Shown in pieces: positions 17,874-27,330 of a DNA stretch of 64,000 nt. The notes beneath the pieces are model-generated. The model was given only the letters and a program-made list of their open reading frames with translations. It ran no database searches and had not been told where the DNA came from. The first letter of the stretch is position 1; every line of letters starts with the position of its first letter. This DNA comes from Pseudoclavibacter sp. Marseille-Q3772 (GTDB lineage: Bacteria > Actinomycetota > Actinomycetes > Actinomycetales > Microbacteriaceae): NCBI RefSeq assembly GCF_916618895.1, contig NZ_OU745391.1:992001-1056000 (forward strand), read 5' to 3'. A program made the translations under genes and the position numbers.

Positions 17874-18644
17874 CTACTTGACCGCTTCCAAGAAGTTCTT
17901 GATTCGGATCGACGACGTCTCCGTCAGCAATTCATTCGGCGGGCGCTTCTCCACAACAACGCCCTGATCAAAGAACGCAAGCGAGTCACCAACTTCGCGG
18001 GCGAACCCGATCTCATGAGTCACCACGACCATAGTCATACCATCGGCCGCAAGCTCCTTCATGATCTCCAGCACCTCCCCGACCAGCTCCGGGTCGAGGG
18101 CACTCGTCGGCTCATCAAAGAGCATCAGCTCTGGCTTCAATGCGAGCGCACGAGCAATCGCCACACGCTGCTGCTGGCCGCCAGACAGCTGATGAGGGCG
18201 CTTATACGCGTGGTCGGCAAGCCCCACGCGTTCAAGCTCAGTCATGGCGATCTCGTGCGCCTCTTTCGGTTTCATTCCCTTGACGTGGATGAGGCTAAGT
18301 GCGACGTTCTCGGCCGCATCCTTGTGTGAGTACAGATTGAAGCGCTGAAACACCATGCCGATGCGCGAGCGGAACTGTGCGTACTGCTTGTCACCCCATT
18401 CGTGCGCCTGCCCGTCGGCGATGGTGTACCCGACCTCTTCACCGCAGACCTGCAAGCTACCGTCAGAGATGGTCTCCAAACCGTTCATGGCACGGAGAAA
18501 TGTCGACTTCCCCGATCCCGAGGGCCCGATGATGACGCTCACTTCACCGGGGGCAACATCGAAGTCAATTCCCTTCAACACCTCGACATCGCCGAAGGAT
18601 TTCCGTACTCCTCGAGCCCGAACGAGTGGTTCCTGTGTAGTCAT
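17874..18644 (-). CDS. Polar amino acid ABC transporter, ATP-binding protein
   Basis: The 256-residue ATPase has Walker A GPSGSGKST, the signature LSGGQQQRVAIARALA, Walker B LMLFDEPTSALD and the switch histidine VVTHE. It matches the GlnQ/HisP group. It starts four bases after the permease stop and ends the amidohydrolase-SBP-permease-ATPase operon. It is convergent with the DUF3515 gene, 29 bases apart; no terminator hairpin was recognised in between. Confidence 0.94.
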   Translation of the reverse strand: MTTQEPLVRARGVRKSFGDVEVLKGIDFDVAPGEVSVIIGPSGSGKSTFLRAMNGLETISDGSLQVCGEEVGYTIADGQAHEWGDKQYAQFRSRIGMVFQRFNLYSHKDAAENVALSLIHVKGMKPKEAHEIAMTELERVGLADHAYKRPHQLSGGQQQRVAIARALALKPELMLFDEPTSALDPELVGEVLEIMKELAADGMTMVVVTHEIGFAREVGDSLAFFDQGVVVEKRPPNELLTETSSIRIKNFLEAVK

Positions 18645-18647
18645 CGT

Positions 18648-19595
18648 TTACTTCCCCTGACGGCTCGGCAACCGGATGCTTCCGGTCGCAAGGTTAAGAA
18701 TGCGGCTCTGTGTCGAATTCGGCTTCATCTGACGTACGCGATCCTTCCCAAAGCGCTTCTCCAGGAGCGATTGGAAGTACGTCGCGATTGCGGTCATCAC
18801 CATGTACCAGATGCTCGCAACAATGAGCAGCTCAATAATGAGGTTGTTCTGCTTGTAGATCTTGCTCGCCTCGGTCATGAGGTCGCTACCGGCAACGACG
18901 ATGATCAGCGATGTTGTCTTCAACATCGAAATGAACTCGTTTGCGGTCGGCGGAATGATGATCCGCAACGCCTGTGGAAGAACCACCAAGCGCATTGCCT
19001 GACCACGGGTCATACCGCCGGCGAGCGCTGCCTCGGTCTGTCCCGCATCCACGGCCAGGATGCCCGCACGTACTGTCTCGGCAAAGTACGCGGCGAGGTT
19101 GAGCCCGAGCCCGAGTACTGCAGCGGTATTCCCGGCAATGACCACATTGGTATCCCACCGGTAGCCGATCAGCGTCCACGGAATCTGGATCGTGATGTAG
19201 GGCAGGAGGAATGCCAGGTTGAACCAGAAAATCAGCTGCACCAGTACCGGCGTACCGCGGAAGAACCAGATGTACCCCTCAGCCAGCCATTTGAGCACTG
19301 GGTTATGTGACAGCTTCATTACCGCGATCACAACACCCAGTAACAGCCCGAGCACAGTAGCCACGATACTGATCAGGATGGTGACCCAAATACCCGACAG
19401 AATGCGCTCGTCAAAGAGGTATTTACCCACCTCATCCCAATGAATCTTGGGGTTAAACACCACAATGCTGAGCACCCATGCGGCAAATGCCAGGGCAATC
19501 GCACCGATAATCCATCGGCTCGGATGCCGCTTTCGCGCAATGGCGATCTGCGTACCATCATCAGCTACGAACGGTGTTGTTCGACGTTTCGTCAT
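18648..19595 (-). CDS. Polar amino acid ABC transporter, permease
   Basis: The 315-residue membrane protein has the His/Glu/Gln/Arg permease EAA loop (GQTEAALAGGMTRGQAMRLV) and about six helices. Its N-terminus is extended and basic (MTKRRTTPFVADDGTQIAIA). ATG 19595 follows GGGAAGAG four bases ahead, a strong ribosome binding site. It lies 32 bases after the binding-protein gene and just before the ATPase gene. A single permease suggests a homodimer. Confidence 0.92.
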   Translation of the reverse strand: MTKRRTTPFVADDGTQIAIARKRHPSRWIIGAIALAFAAWVLSIVVFNPKIHWDEVGKYLFDERILSGIWVTILISIVATVLGLLLGVVIAVMKLSHNPVLKWLAEGYIWFFRGTPVLVQLIFWFNLAFLLPYITIQIPWTLIGYRWDTNVVIAGNTAAVLGLGLNLAAYFAETVRAGILAVDAGQTEAALAGGMTRGQAMRLVVLPQALRIIIPPTANEFISMLKTTSLIIVVAGSDLMTEASKIYKQNNLIIELLIVASIWYMVMTAIATYFQSLLEKRFGKDRVRQMKPNSTQSRILNLATGSIRLPSRQGK

Positions 19596-19627
19596 TATTC
19601 TCTTCCCATCGCCTGAATCAGGTGGCG

Positions 19628-20596
19628 CTATTGCCCGCCGTTGATTGTCGCCTCGGTGAGTGCCATCGCTTCGACGTTCCACGCCGCGAGGATTTCCGCG
19701 TAGGTGCCGTCATCGATGAGTGATTGCAGCGCGATCCGTAGCGCCTCGGCAAACTCGGGGTCGTCCTTGCCGACGCCGATCCCCCAAATGCTGGCATCGC
19801 CCTCGATCGGCACCGATTCCATGTCGTTTTCCGGCTCGGATGCGCGTAGCTGAGCCACGGGATAGTCCGTCACCGTTGCGTCGGCGCGGCCACTCTTTAA
19901 CGCCAGGTTCGCGTTCTGATCACCGTCGAATGGCAGGATCGTATACGGTGGTTTACCGGCATCAACGCACTCTTGCGAGTACGCCTCGGCAAGCTTCGCG
20001 CTTGAACCCGCATCCACGACGGCAATCGTCAGCCCGCACGCATCCATCGGCTCTTTAATGCCCTTGGGGTTGCCCTTCTTGACCAAGAACGAGTTCCCCG
20101 ACTGCACATAGTCCACGAAGATCGCCGTCTTACGTCGCTCTTCGTTATCGGTCATCGAGCTAATCACCACGTCATAGCGACCGGACATAATGCCGGGAAT
20201 CTGCGAGTTGAACTCTTGATTCTCGATCGTCATCTCCAGTCCCATACGCCGCATCAACGCCTGGCTAATCGCCGCATCCACACCGATAATGTCTCGACCA
20301 TTGGATCCATACACCTCCATGGGCGGGTAACCGACGGATGTGGTCCATTTCACCGGACGCGAAAGGTATTCTTCCGGCACCATTGCCCGAATTTCCTCGT
20401 CTGGTTCGATGGCTTCCAGAACGTCTTTTGCTTTCTCTTCATCGGGCACCGGTAGGTAGTTGACCTGTGAGAGATCGCCCGATTTCTGTGCCTCGATCTC
20501 CCACAACCACTGTCCACCGCAACCGGTCAGCGAGACCGCCACCAATGCTGCGCTTGCGAGCACGCTCACGCACCGCCGTAACGAAATACCGGTCAT
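19628..20596 (-). CDS. Polar amino acid ABC transporter, substrate-binding lipoprotein
   Basis: The 322-residue protein has a lipoprotein signal with lipobox LTGC (Cys26). An N-terminal segment of about 60 residues precedes the SBP_bac_3 fold (WTTSVGYPPMEVYGSNGRDI ... VDAAISQALMRRMGLEMTI ... MSGRYDVVISSMTDNEERRK). The extra segment is acidic and not typical. It starts by ATGA overlap with the amidohydrolase stop. The substrate could be an amino acid freed by that enzyme (inference). Confidence 0.9.
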   Translation of the reverse strand: MTGISLRRCVSVLASAALVAVSLTGCGGQWLWEIEAQKSGDLSQVNYLPVPDEEKAKDVLEAIEPDEEIRAMVPEEYLSRPVKWTTSVGYPPMEVYGSNGRDIIGVDAAISQALMRRMGLEMTIENQEFNSQIPGIMSGRYDVVISSMTDNEERRKTAIFVDYVQSGNSFLVKKGNPKGIKEPMDACGLTIAVVDAGSSAKLAEAYSQECVDAGKPPYTILPFDGDQNANLALKSGRADATVTDYPVAQLRASEPENDMESVPIEGDASIWGIGVGKDDPEFAEALRIALQSLIDDGTYAEILAAWNVEAMALTEATINGGQ

Positions 20597-22197
20597 TGCC
20601 CTGCTCCTTCGCCGCCGTAAACAGCTTCCCCGCCAACAACCGTTGTCTCGACGGTGATCTTGTGCAGATTCGCGGGCTCAACCTCGAATGGATCGGCGCC
20701 GAGGACAACGAAATCCGCGAATGCACCCGCCTCGATCCGGCCACGCACACCCTCGCGTTCATCCATCCGCGCTGCCTGTTCAGTGAAGGCGGCGATCGCT
20801 TCAGCAACCGATAGCCGCTGGTCCGGCTCACGACCGCCGTCGGGTTCACCGTCGCGGCGCTGACGGGTCACTGCCGCGTGAATACCGAACAGCGGATCAG
20901 CCGGTTCAATCGGCGCATCGGATCCGAACACGAGATGAACTCCCGCGTCGAGTAGCGACCGCCACGGGTAGTGCAACGTCTGGCGTTCACCGAGCAGATG
21001 CACGCTCAGCGGGTAGTCACTCGTACAGTGCGTTGGCTGCATCGAGGCGATGACCTCGAACTTCGCATACCGGTCGATATCTTCCGCGCGAATATGCTGG
21101 GCATGCTCCACCGAGTTATGCAGTCCTTCACTGCGGGTGATCGACGCCACCTGTTCGTACGCATCGAGTACATTCGTGTTCGCCTTATCGCCAATCGCGT
21201 GCGTTGACACGGCAATACCGTTGCTATTGGCGAAGCGCACCCGCTCGAGCAGGTCTTCTTCCGAGATCACGGCAACGCCGCAATTGCAGCTGTCGCCCTC
21301 ATATCCCTCGTGCATCAGCGCCGTGTGCGATCCGAGCGCGCCGTCGCTGAACAGCTTGACCGACCCGGTCATCAGCCACTGCGTGCCCTGGCCCGAACGC
21401 TTGCCCGCTGCCACTGCGTCATCAAGTGAAGTGGCAGGAATCCCTTTTCGAACTCGCAGCCGCAGTTTGTCACTGGCCTCGAGCGCCTCGTAGCCGCGTC
21501 GGATCTCATCACCGTCGAGATCGGTGATGGCAACGATACCGCGCTCGTGCAGATGCCGTTGCACGGCGGTGAGTAGCTCGTCGGGTCGACTCAGCAGGGC
21601 CTTCTCGGCAATCACGCGGATGTATTCGCTCGCGTTCTCGCGCAGCACACCAGAGAGCCTGCCGTCGTCATCGCGTTCGATGACTCCGCCGTCGATCTCG
21701 GGGGTGCTCTCATCCACTCCCGTCAATTGCAATGCCCGCGAGTTTGCACAGACCGAGTGGCCGTCGATTGTATTCAGCACAGCCGGCCGGTCACCAAAAA
21801 TCTCGTCGAGATCGTTGCGATGCAGGCTCTCCCCCGGCCCCCAGCGGTTCGCGTCCCATCGTCCGCCAACAACCCAGTCGGTGCCGGGGTTCGCGTTTGC
21901 CCATTCGCGCAACTCAGCGAGCGCTTGCTCGCGTGAAGTGGCAAGACTGACGTCGGGCGAATTAAATTGCAGCGCGAGTGATCCGGTGTGGATATGCGCA
22001 TCGTGGAATCCGGGGAGTACCGCTTCACCAGATAGCGTCACCGTTGCGGCTTCGTCACCGGCCAGCTGTTCACAGTCCGCTAACGCACCGACAAATGTGA
22101 CCTGACCGTCCTGAACCACAATGCCACCCGAAATCGGCGGCTCATGCGAACTGGTGTAAATACGCTGGTGCTGGAAAATCGTCGTCGTTGACGTCAT
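20593..22197 (-). CDS. YtcJ-like metal-dependent amidohydrolase
   Basis: This 534-residue amidohydrolase-family-3 protein has the metal motif HDAHIHTG, the segment GSVKLFSDGALGSHTALM, then VSTHAIGDKANTNVLDAYE, NSVEHAQHI and late GSDAPIEPADPLFG. Family members hydrolyse amides or N-acyl amino acids; the substrate cannot be told. Its stop is coupled to the binding-protein start by four bases, which links hydrolysis to uptake of the product. Confidence 0.92.
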   Translation of the reverse strand: MTSTTTIFQHQRIYTSSHEPPISGGIVVQDGQVTFVGALADCEQLAGDEAATVTLSGEAVLPGFHDAHIHTGSLALQFNSPDVSLATSREQALAELREWANANPGTDWVVGGRWDANRWGPGESLHRNDLDEIFGDRPAVLNTIDGHSVCANSRALQLTGVDESTPEIDGGVIERDDDGRLSGVLRENASEYIRVIAEKALLSRPDELLTAVQRHLHERGIVAITDLDGDEIRRGYEALEASDKLRLRVRKGIPATSLDDAVAAGKRSGQGTQWLMTGSVKLFSDGALGSHTALMHEGYEGDSCNCGVAVISEEDLLERVRFANSNGIAVSTHAIGDKANTNVLDAYEQVASITRSEGLHNSVEHAQHIRAEDIDRYAKFEVIASMQPTHCTSDYPLSVHLLGERQTLHYPWRSLLDAGVHLVFGSDAPIEPADPLFGIHAAVTRQRRDGEPDGGREPDQRLSVAEAIAAFTEQAARMDEREGVRGRIEAGAFADFVVLGADPFEVEPANLHKITVETTVVGGEAVYGGEGAGQ

Positions 22198-22353
22198 GAG
22201 TTCGAAAGCTCCATTGCTACGAGGGACTTATAACGCTCCATTGCGTTGCAGTTAGCGTACCCCGAGCGCTGTCACGCTGTTCAGAAAACTCCCAGCAGGT
22301 TACCGAACCGCAGCGGTATCGATTCTGCCGGTACTGCACGGCGCGGTGTACGG

Positions 22354-23469
22354 CTAGCCACGGCGTTGCGCCGCGTGCGCGAGCGCAACATCGATCAGCT
22401 CGGTGATCAGCTCCGGATAGCTAATACCGCTTTCGGCCCAGCAGCGCGGGAACATTGAGATAGGCGTAAATCCGGGCATCGTGTTGATCTCGTTCACGAG
22501 GAACCCTTCGTCATCGAGGAAGAAATCCACGCGCGATAGCCCCGAGCATCCCAATGCCTCGAACGCTCGAATGGCAAGTTCTTGCATCTGCCTGAGCTCG
22601 GCGTCGGTAAGCTCCGCCGGGCAAACGAGTTTGGCGGCCGATGCGTCCAGGTACTTGGAGGCGAAATCGTAAAACTCGCCGTGTTCCATCACGATTTCTC
22701 CGGCAACGGATGCGCGGGGTCGCTCCCCGGGGCGCGATTCGAGGATCGCGACTTCAAGTTCGCGGCCGGAGATACCCGTCTCGATGAGTACGTGATCATC
22801 TTCCGCGAAGGCCACACCCATGGCTTCCGGGAGCGCATCGGCGCTCTTTACCTTCGACACCCCAACGGACGATCCTGCTCGCGCAGGTTTCACGAACACG
22901 GGATACGCGCAGGTGTTCTCGATCCGTGTCAGCACCTCACTCGCATCCGCATCCCACTCCCGGCGGTGCACCGTCAGGCCCGGAGCCACCCGAATGCCGG
23001 CCGCTGCCAGCACCAGTTTGGTGTAGTGCTTATCCATCCCGGCAGCACCTGCCAGCACACCAGAGCCGACGAACGGAACATCCGCCAGCTCCAGCACACC
23101 CTGCACCGTGCCGTCCTCTCCGAACGGTCCGTGCAAGAGGGGGAACACAACGTCGATGTCACCGAGTGATTCCAGGGCACCGTCGCGGACCATCATCACT
23201 TCTCGGCTACCAACTTCGTTCGGTAGCAGCACGCGCGTTCCGTTGTCCTGCACCTGCGGCATATGCTCCGGATCGAGCCGGAACTTCTCAGGACGATCTT
23301 CTTCGAGCACCCACTGACCGCTGCGAGTGATCCCAACCGGCAGCACATCGAATCGTTCGCGGTCGATTGCGCTCAGCACCCCGGCTGCGGTGGCGCAGGA
23401 AATCTCGTGCTCACTCGAACGGCCACCAAAGAGCACCAGGACTCGTGTGCGCGTAGTTGCAGTGGTCAT
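22354..23469 (-). CDS. ddl: D-alanine--D-alanine ligase
   Basis: The 371-residue ATP-grasp enzyme joins two D-alanines for peptidoglycan precursors. Motifs are VLFGGRSSEHEISCATAAGV at the N-terminus, HGPFGEDGTVQG, the ATP-grasp FVKPARAGSSVGVSKV and the C-terminal SRVDFFLDDEGFLVNEINT. ATG 23469 overlaps the gpsA stop as ATGA. It is the last gene of the leuC-to-ddl operon. Confidence 0.97.
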   Translation of the reverse strand: MTTATTRTRVLVLFGGRSSEHEISCATAAGVLSAIDRERFDVLPVGITRSGQWVLEEDRPEKFRLDPEHMPQVQDNGTRVLLPNEVGSREVMMVRDGALESLGDIDVVFPLLHGPFGEDGTVQGVLELADVPFVGSGVLAGAAGMDKHYTKLVLAAAGIRVAPGLTVHRREWDADASEVLTRIENTCAYPVFVKPARAGSSVGVSKVKSADALPEAMGVAFAEDDHVLIETGISGRELEVAILESRPGERPRASVAGEIVMEHGEFYDFASKYLDASAAKLVCPAELTDAELRQMQELAIRAFEALGCSGLSRVDFFLDDEGFLVNEINTMPGFTPISMFPRCWAESGISYPELITELIDVALAHAAQRRG

Positions 23470-24476
23470 GCGGTCTCCCCCTTTGGGGTTTCGTCGTTAT
23501 CGGTGGCAAGGTGCGGGGCGAGCTCTGTGGGATGCATCCGGCCGTCGAGTACAGCGGCGATCTGTTGCACGATCGGCATCGGCACATTCTCTTCCTGAGC
23601 GATCTCAAGAATCGACTCGACCGACCGCAGCCCCTCCGCAGTCTGCTGCATCCGACTATTCACATCCACATAGCTGTATCCCTGGCCGAGCAAGCGTCCG
23701 GCCGTGAAGTTTCGCGAGAGCGGTGACATACAGGTGGCGATGAGATCCCCCATCCCGGCGAGCCCCATCATGGTGTCGCGCTGTGCCCCAAGCGCAGTAG
23801 CGAAGTCGGTGATCTCGGCCAGACCACGCGTCATAATCGACGCCTTCGTGTTCTCACCGAACCCAACCCCATCCGCGATACCGATGGCAATCGCGATGAG
23901 GTTCTTCAGCACGCCACCGAACTCGGTGCCAATCACGTCGGTACTCACAAAGGAACGCAGATACGAGCAGCGAGCCACCTTGGCAACATCCGTCGCCAAC
24001 TCCAGCGATTCGCTGGCCACTAGGATGGCCGTGGGCTGCTCCCGAGCGATCTCGAGAGCAATATTCGGACCGCTCGCCACCGCGATTCGATCAGCGCTGA
24101 TCGCGGCAACCTCGGCGATCACCTCGCTCATCCGCTTACCGGTGGAGCGCTCAACGCCCTTCATCAGGCTGATGATGGCTGCGTTCTGTGCCAGTAGCGG
24201 TCGAATCTCTTCGAGGTTCTCTCGGCAGGACTGCGCTGGAACAGAAAGAAACACGTAGCGCGCGTCAGGAATCGCCTGGGCGAGGTCGGTCGTAGCACGG
24301 ATGCGGTCGGGAAGGTTCACACCCGGCAGGTAGGCGGTATTGCGGTGCGCGTCGTTGATCTCTTCGGCGAGGTCCGCGCGGCGCACGACGAGGGTGACCT
24401 CGTGACCACCATCGGCAAGCACTTTGGCGAAGGTCGTTCCCCAATTGCCGCCGCCCACAACGGTGATTTCGCTCAT
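23466..24476 (-). CDS. gpsA: Glycerol-3-phosphate dehydrogenase [NAD(P)+]
   Basis: The 336-residue enzyme makes sn-glycerol-3-phosphate for phospholipids. The Rossmann motif GGGNWGTTFAKVLADGG is at residues 8-24, MKGVERSTGKRMSEV follows, and the active-site part is EFGGVLKNLIAIAIGIADG ... GLAGMGDLIATC. It overlaps both neighbours by four bases (ATGA). Its product is the acceptor for the acyltransferase encoded just upstream. Confidence 0.97.
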   Translation of the reverse strand: MSEITVVGGGNWGTTFAKVLADGGHEVTLVVRRADLAEEINDAHRNTAYLPGVNLPDRIRATTDLAQAIPDARYVFLSVPAQSCRENLEEIRPLLAQNAAIISLMKGVERSTGKRMSEVIAEVAAISADRIAVASGPNIALEIAREQPTAILVASESLELATDVAKVARCSYLRSFVSTDVIGTEFGGVLKNLIAIAIGIADGVGFGENTKASIMTRGLAEITDFATALGAQRDTMMGLAGMGDLIATCMSPLSRNFTAGRLLGQGYSYVDVNSRMQQTAEGLRSVESILEIAQEENVPMPIVQQIAAVLDGRMHPTELAPHLATDNDETPKGETA

Positions 24477-25303
24477 TCTGCCTTCCTCGCGGAGCCACGT
24501 CGCTTTGATCGCCGTGAGCGCGACGGTGTTGCTGCATCGGACTCAGTCGGCATCCCATACTCGGTTTGTCCGTGCGCGACCGGGTCGTACAGTTCCGTTG
24601 GTGCCTGGTCACCACGAATATCTTCGAGCAACCGGGTGATCTCACGCATCACCTGCTCGGTGGCCTGCTGGTTCACCGTTCGAGAAGCATGTTTGCCCTG
24701 CCACTGCGACAGATCGACCGGTTCCCCAACTCGAATGGTGAGCGGCGTGCGGAACCGGAACCGAAACTTCTTCGCGAACCGAGGCATCACCTCGTGCGCG
24801 CCCCACGTCGCCATGGGGATGATGGGGATGTTGTGCTCGAGAGCAAGCCGCACCGCGCCAGACTTGCCGCGCATCGGCCAACCGGCCGGTTCACGGGTGA
24901 GTGTGCCCTCCGGATAGATGATTACCAAACCGTCGGCGGCAATCAGCTGCTGCGCGGCCGAAATCGAGTCGCTGCGATTTGCCCCTGCCGAGCGGTCAAC
25001 AGAAATCTGCCCCGTACGGCGCATAATCCAACCGAGCACCGGCACACGAAACAGCGATTCCTTCGCCATGAAGCGAGGCTTACGGCCCAATTTCCATACG
25101 GCAACCGCGTTTGCGAGCGGATCGATATCCGAATAGTGGTTACTGCACAGAATCATCGGCCCGGTGGCGGGAATGCTGCCACGAATGTCGTATTTGAAGA
25201 GTACGCCCATGAGCGGCTCGGCGATCGGCGCGAACAGCCAAAAGATCGACGGTCGGCGGCGCTCAGGGTAGCGGGCGCGGCGCCCGGGTTTGGATGTAGC
25301 CAT
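24473..25303 (-). CDS. 1-acyl-sn-glycerol-3-phosphate acyltransferase (PlsC family)
   Basis: The 276-residue protein has the acyltransferase motifs NHYSDID (HX4D) and YPEGTLTREPAGW. It starts with a basic, partly hydrophobic N-terminus for membrane attachment and ends in a Ser/Arg/Lys-rich tail. It makes phosphatidate from lysophosphatidate. The start is three bases after the murA stop and the stop is coupled to gpsA. Placement between murA and gpsA is typical for actinobacteria. Confidence 0.93.
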   Translation of the reverse strand: MATSKPGRRARYPERRRPSIFWLFAPIAEPLMGVLFKYDIRGSIPATGPMILCSNHYSDIDPLANAVAVWKLGRKPRFMAKESLFRVPVLGWIMRRTGQISVDRSAGANRSDSISAAQQLIAADGLVIIYPEGTLTREPAGWPMRGKSGAVRLALEHNIPIIPMATWGAHEVMPRFAKKFRFRFRTPLTIRVGEPVDLSQWQGKHASRTVNQQATEQVMREITRLLEDIRGDQAPTELYDPVAHGQTEYGMPTESDAATPSRSRRSKRRGSARKAE

Positions 25304-25306
25304 CGC

Positions 25307-26677
25307 CTAGTCTTCAACCTCAAACACGGCGCCGAGGCTACGCAGTTTGTCGAGGAAGTTCTCGTATCCGCGCGCAATGATGCCGACATTCGACACGCGC
25401 GACTTCCCCTGTGCCATGAGTGCGGCGATGAGGTGGCTGAAGCCGCCGCGCAGATCGGGAACTTCAATATCGGCGCCAGTCAGGTGCGACGGACCAGAGA
25501 CAACCGCCGAGTGTACGAAGTTGCGCTGTCCGAAACGGCATTTCTGTCCGCCAAGGCACTCCCGGTGCAGCTCAATGGTCGCGCCCATCTTCACGAGCGC
25601 CTCGGTGAAACCAAAACGCTGTTCGTATACCGTCTCGTGCACGATCGATACGCCGGTGGCCTGCGTCAGCGCAACAACCAGGGGCTGCTGCCAGTCCGTC
25701 ATAAACCCGGGGTGCACATCCGTTTCAATCACCACCGGTGACAGGTTGTCACCCGGGTGGTAGAAGCGAATGCCGTCATCTTGGATCTCGAACTTACCGC
25801 CGCATTTGCGGAACACGTTCAAGAACGTAAGCATTTCGGCCTGCTGCGCCCCCTCGACAAAAATATCGCCTCGGGTGGCGAGTGCGGCGGCGGCCCAGCT
25901 GGCAGCCTCATTGCGGTCGAATAGGGATTTGTGATCGTAGCCGCCCAGATTCGGTACGCCCTCAATGCGGATCACGCGGTCGGCATCCACCGAGATAATC
26001 GCGCCCATCTTCTGCAGCACATTGATGAGGTCCATGATCTCGGGCTCAATTGCCGCATTCGACAGCTCGGTGAGCCCCTGTGCGCGCACAGCGGTGAGCA
26101 GCACCTGCTCGGTTGCACCTACCGACGGGTACTCAAGAGTAATCTTCGCGCCGATCAAACCGTTCGGGGCGGTGAGATGGATGCCGTCCGGCAGTTTGTC
26201 GACTACGGCACCGAACGAGCGCAGCGCGGCAAGGTGAAAATCAATCGGTCGGTCGCCGATGCGGCAACCGCCAAGGTCTGGGATAAATGCTTCGCCGAGC
26301 TGATGCAGTAACGGTCCGCAGAACAGGATGGGGATGCGGCTCGAACCGGCATGCGCGTTGATCTCGGCCATGTGCGCACTTTTCACCGCGGTGGGGTCGA
26401 GCTGGACTTCACCGCTGGCAACATCATGGGCAATCTTGACGCCGTGAACTCCGAGCAGTCCCGCAACGATGCGCACATCAGAGATATCGGGCACGTTCCT
26501 CAGTACGCTAGGGGCGTCGCCCAGCAGTGCCGCGACCATGGCCTTGGTGACGAAGTTCTTTGCTCCGCGCACCCGCACGGTTCCCCGTAATGGTTGGCCA
26601 CCATTGAAGGTGATGGTGTCACCTTGCAGACCAGAAAACTTCGCAAACCGTGCGGCGTCCTCAGTCAGCGTGCTCAC
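25307..26677 (-). CDS. murA: UDP-N-acetylglucosamine 1-carboxyvinyltransferase
   Basis: The 456-residue protein catalyses the first committed step of peptidoglycan synthesis. [18 protein letters not shown] lies near the N-terminus, the active-site cysteine is in [15 protein letters not shown], and [20 protein letters not shown] and [17 protein letters not shown] follow. The cysteine is the target of fosfomycin, so sensitivity is predicted unless uptake fails. It overlaps the leuD stop by four bases. Confidence 0.97.
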   Translation of the reverse strand: MSTLTEDAARFAKFSGLQGDTITFNGGQPLRGTVRVRGAKNFVTKAMVAALLGDAPSVLRNVPDISDVRIVAGLLGVHGVKIAHDVASGEVQLDPTAVKSAHMAEINAHAGSSRIPILFCGPLLHQLGEAFIPDLGGCRIGDRPIDFHLAALRSFGAVVDKLPDGIHLTAPNGLIGAKITLEYPSVGATEQVLLTAVRAQGLTELSNAAIEPEIMDLINVLQKMGAIISVDADRVIRIEGVPNLGGYDHKSLFDRNEAASWAAAALATRGDIFVEGAQQAEMLTFLNVFRKCGGKFEIQDDGIRFYHPGDNLSPVVIETDVHPGFMTDWQQPLVVALTQATGVSIVHETVYEQRFGFTEALVKMGATIELHRECLGGQKCRFGQRNFVHSAVVSGPSHLTGADIEVPDLRGGFSHLIAALMAQGKSRVSNVGIIARGYENFLDKLRSLGAVFEVED

Positions 26678-27330
26678 GAGTGGTTCCCTCCGGCGGTTTC
26701 GGTATCAGGGACGACTGTCCCCGGTTCAGTGTCTCCCATAGCGGGCACCGTTTTCGGCATCCAACCTGGGCGAGTTGCTTCGAAGGCGTCGATCGCATCC
26801 TCGTCGCGTAGCGTCAGCGCGATGTCGTCAAGCCCTTCCATCAGGCGCCAGCGAGTGTAGTCATCGATTTCGAAGCTGTACTCCTGCTCGTCCACCGTTA
26901 CGGTACGGGCTTCGAGGTCAACCACTGCCTGCGTGCCCGGGTTCGCTTCGAGCTGTTGCCAGATCTCCTCAACCTGAGCCTCGGGCAGCACGCCAACGAG
27001 CAGTCCCTGTTTTCCGGCGTTACCTCGGAAAATCTCACCGAAACGAGCACCGATCACCGCCCGAAACCCGTAGTCACGCAGCGCCCATACGGCGTGCTCG
27101 CGGCTCGATCCGGTACCGAAGTCTGGCCCGGGGAACAGAATGGTGGCGCCGCTGTATTCGGGTCGGTTCAACACGAACGATTCTTCCTGTCGCCAGCCGG
27201 CAAACAGCGCATCCTCAAAACCGGTCTTAGTAACCCGTTTCAGGTAGGCAGCGGGAATGATCTGGTCGGTGTCAACGTTCGACCGCTTCAGCGGCACGGC
27301 CACACCGGTAACGCGTTTGATTGGTTCCAT
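26674..27330 (-). CDS. leuD: 3-isopropylmalate dehydratase, small subunit
   Basis: The 218-residue swivel-domain subunit of isopropylmalate isomerase carries [31 protein letters not shown] and [13 protein letters not shown] tail of about 20 Pro/Thr-rich residues ([19 protein letters not shown]) goes past the usual end. The start overlaps the leuC stop by one base (TAATG), and the stop overlaps murA by four. Confidence 0.97.
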   Translation of the reverse strand: MEPIKRVTGVAVPLKRSNVDTDQIIPAAYLKRVTKTGFEDALFAGWRQEESFVLNRPEYSGATILFPGPDFGTGSSREHAVWALRDYGFRAVIGARFGEIFRGNAGKQGLLVGVLPEAQVEEIWQQLEANPGTQAVVDLEARTVTVDEQEYSFEIDDYTRWRLMEGLDDIALTLRDEDAIDAFEATRPGWMPKTVPAMGDTEPGTVVPDTETAGGNHS

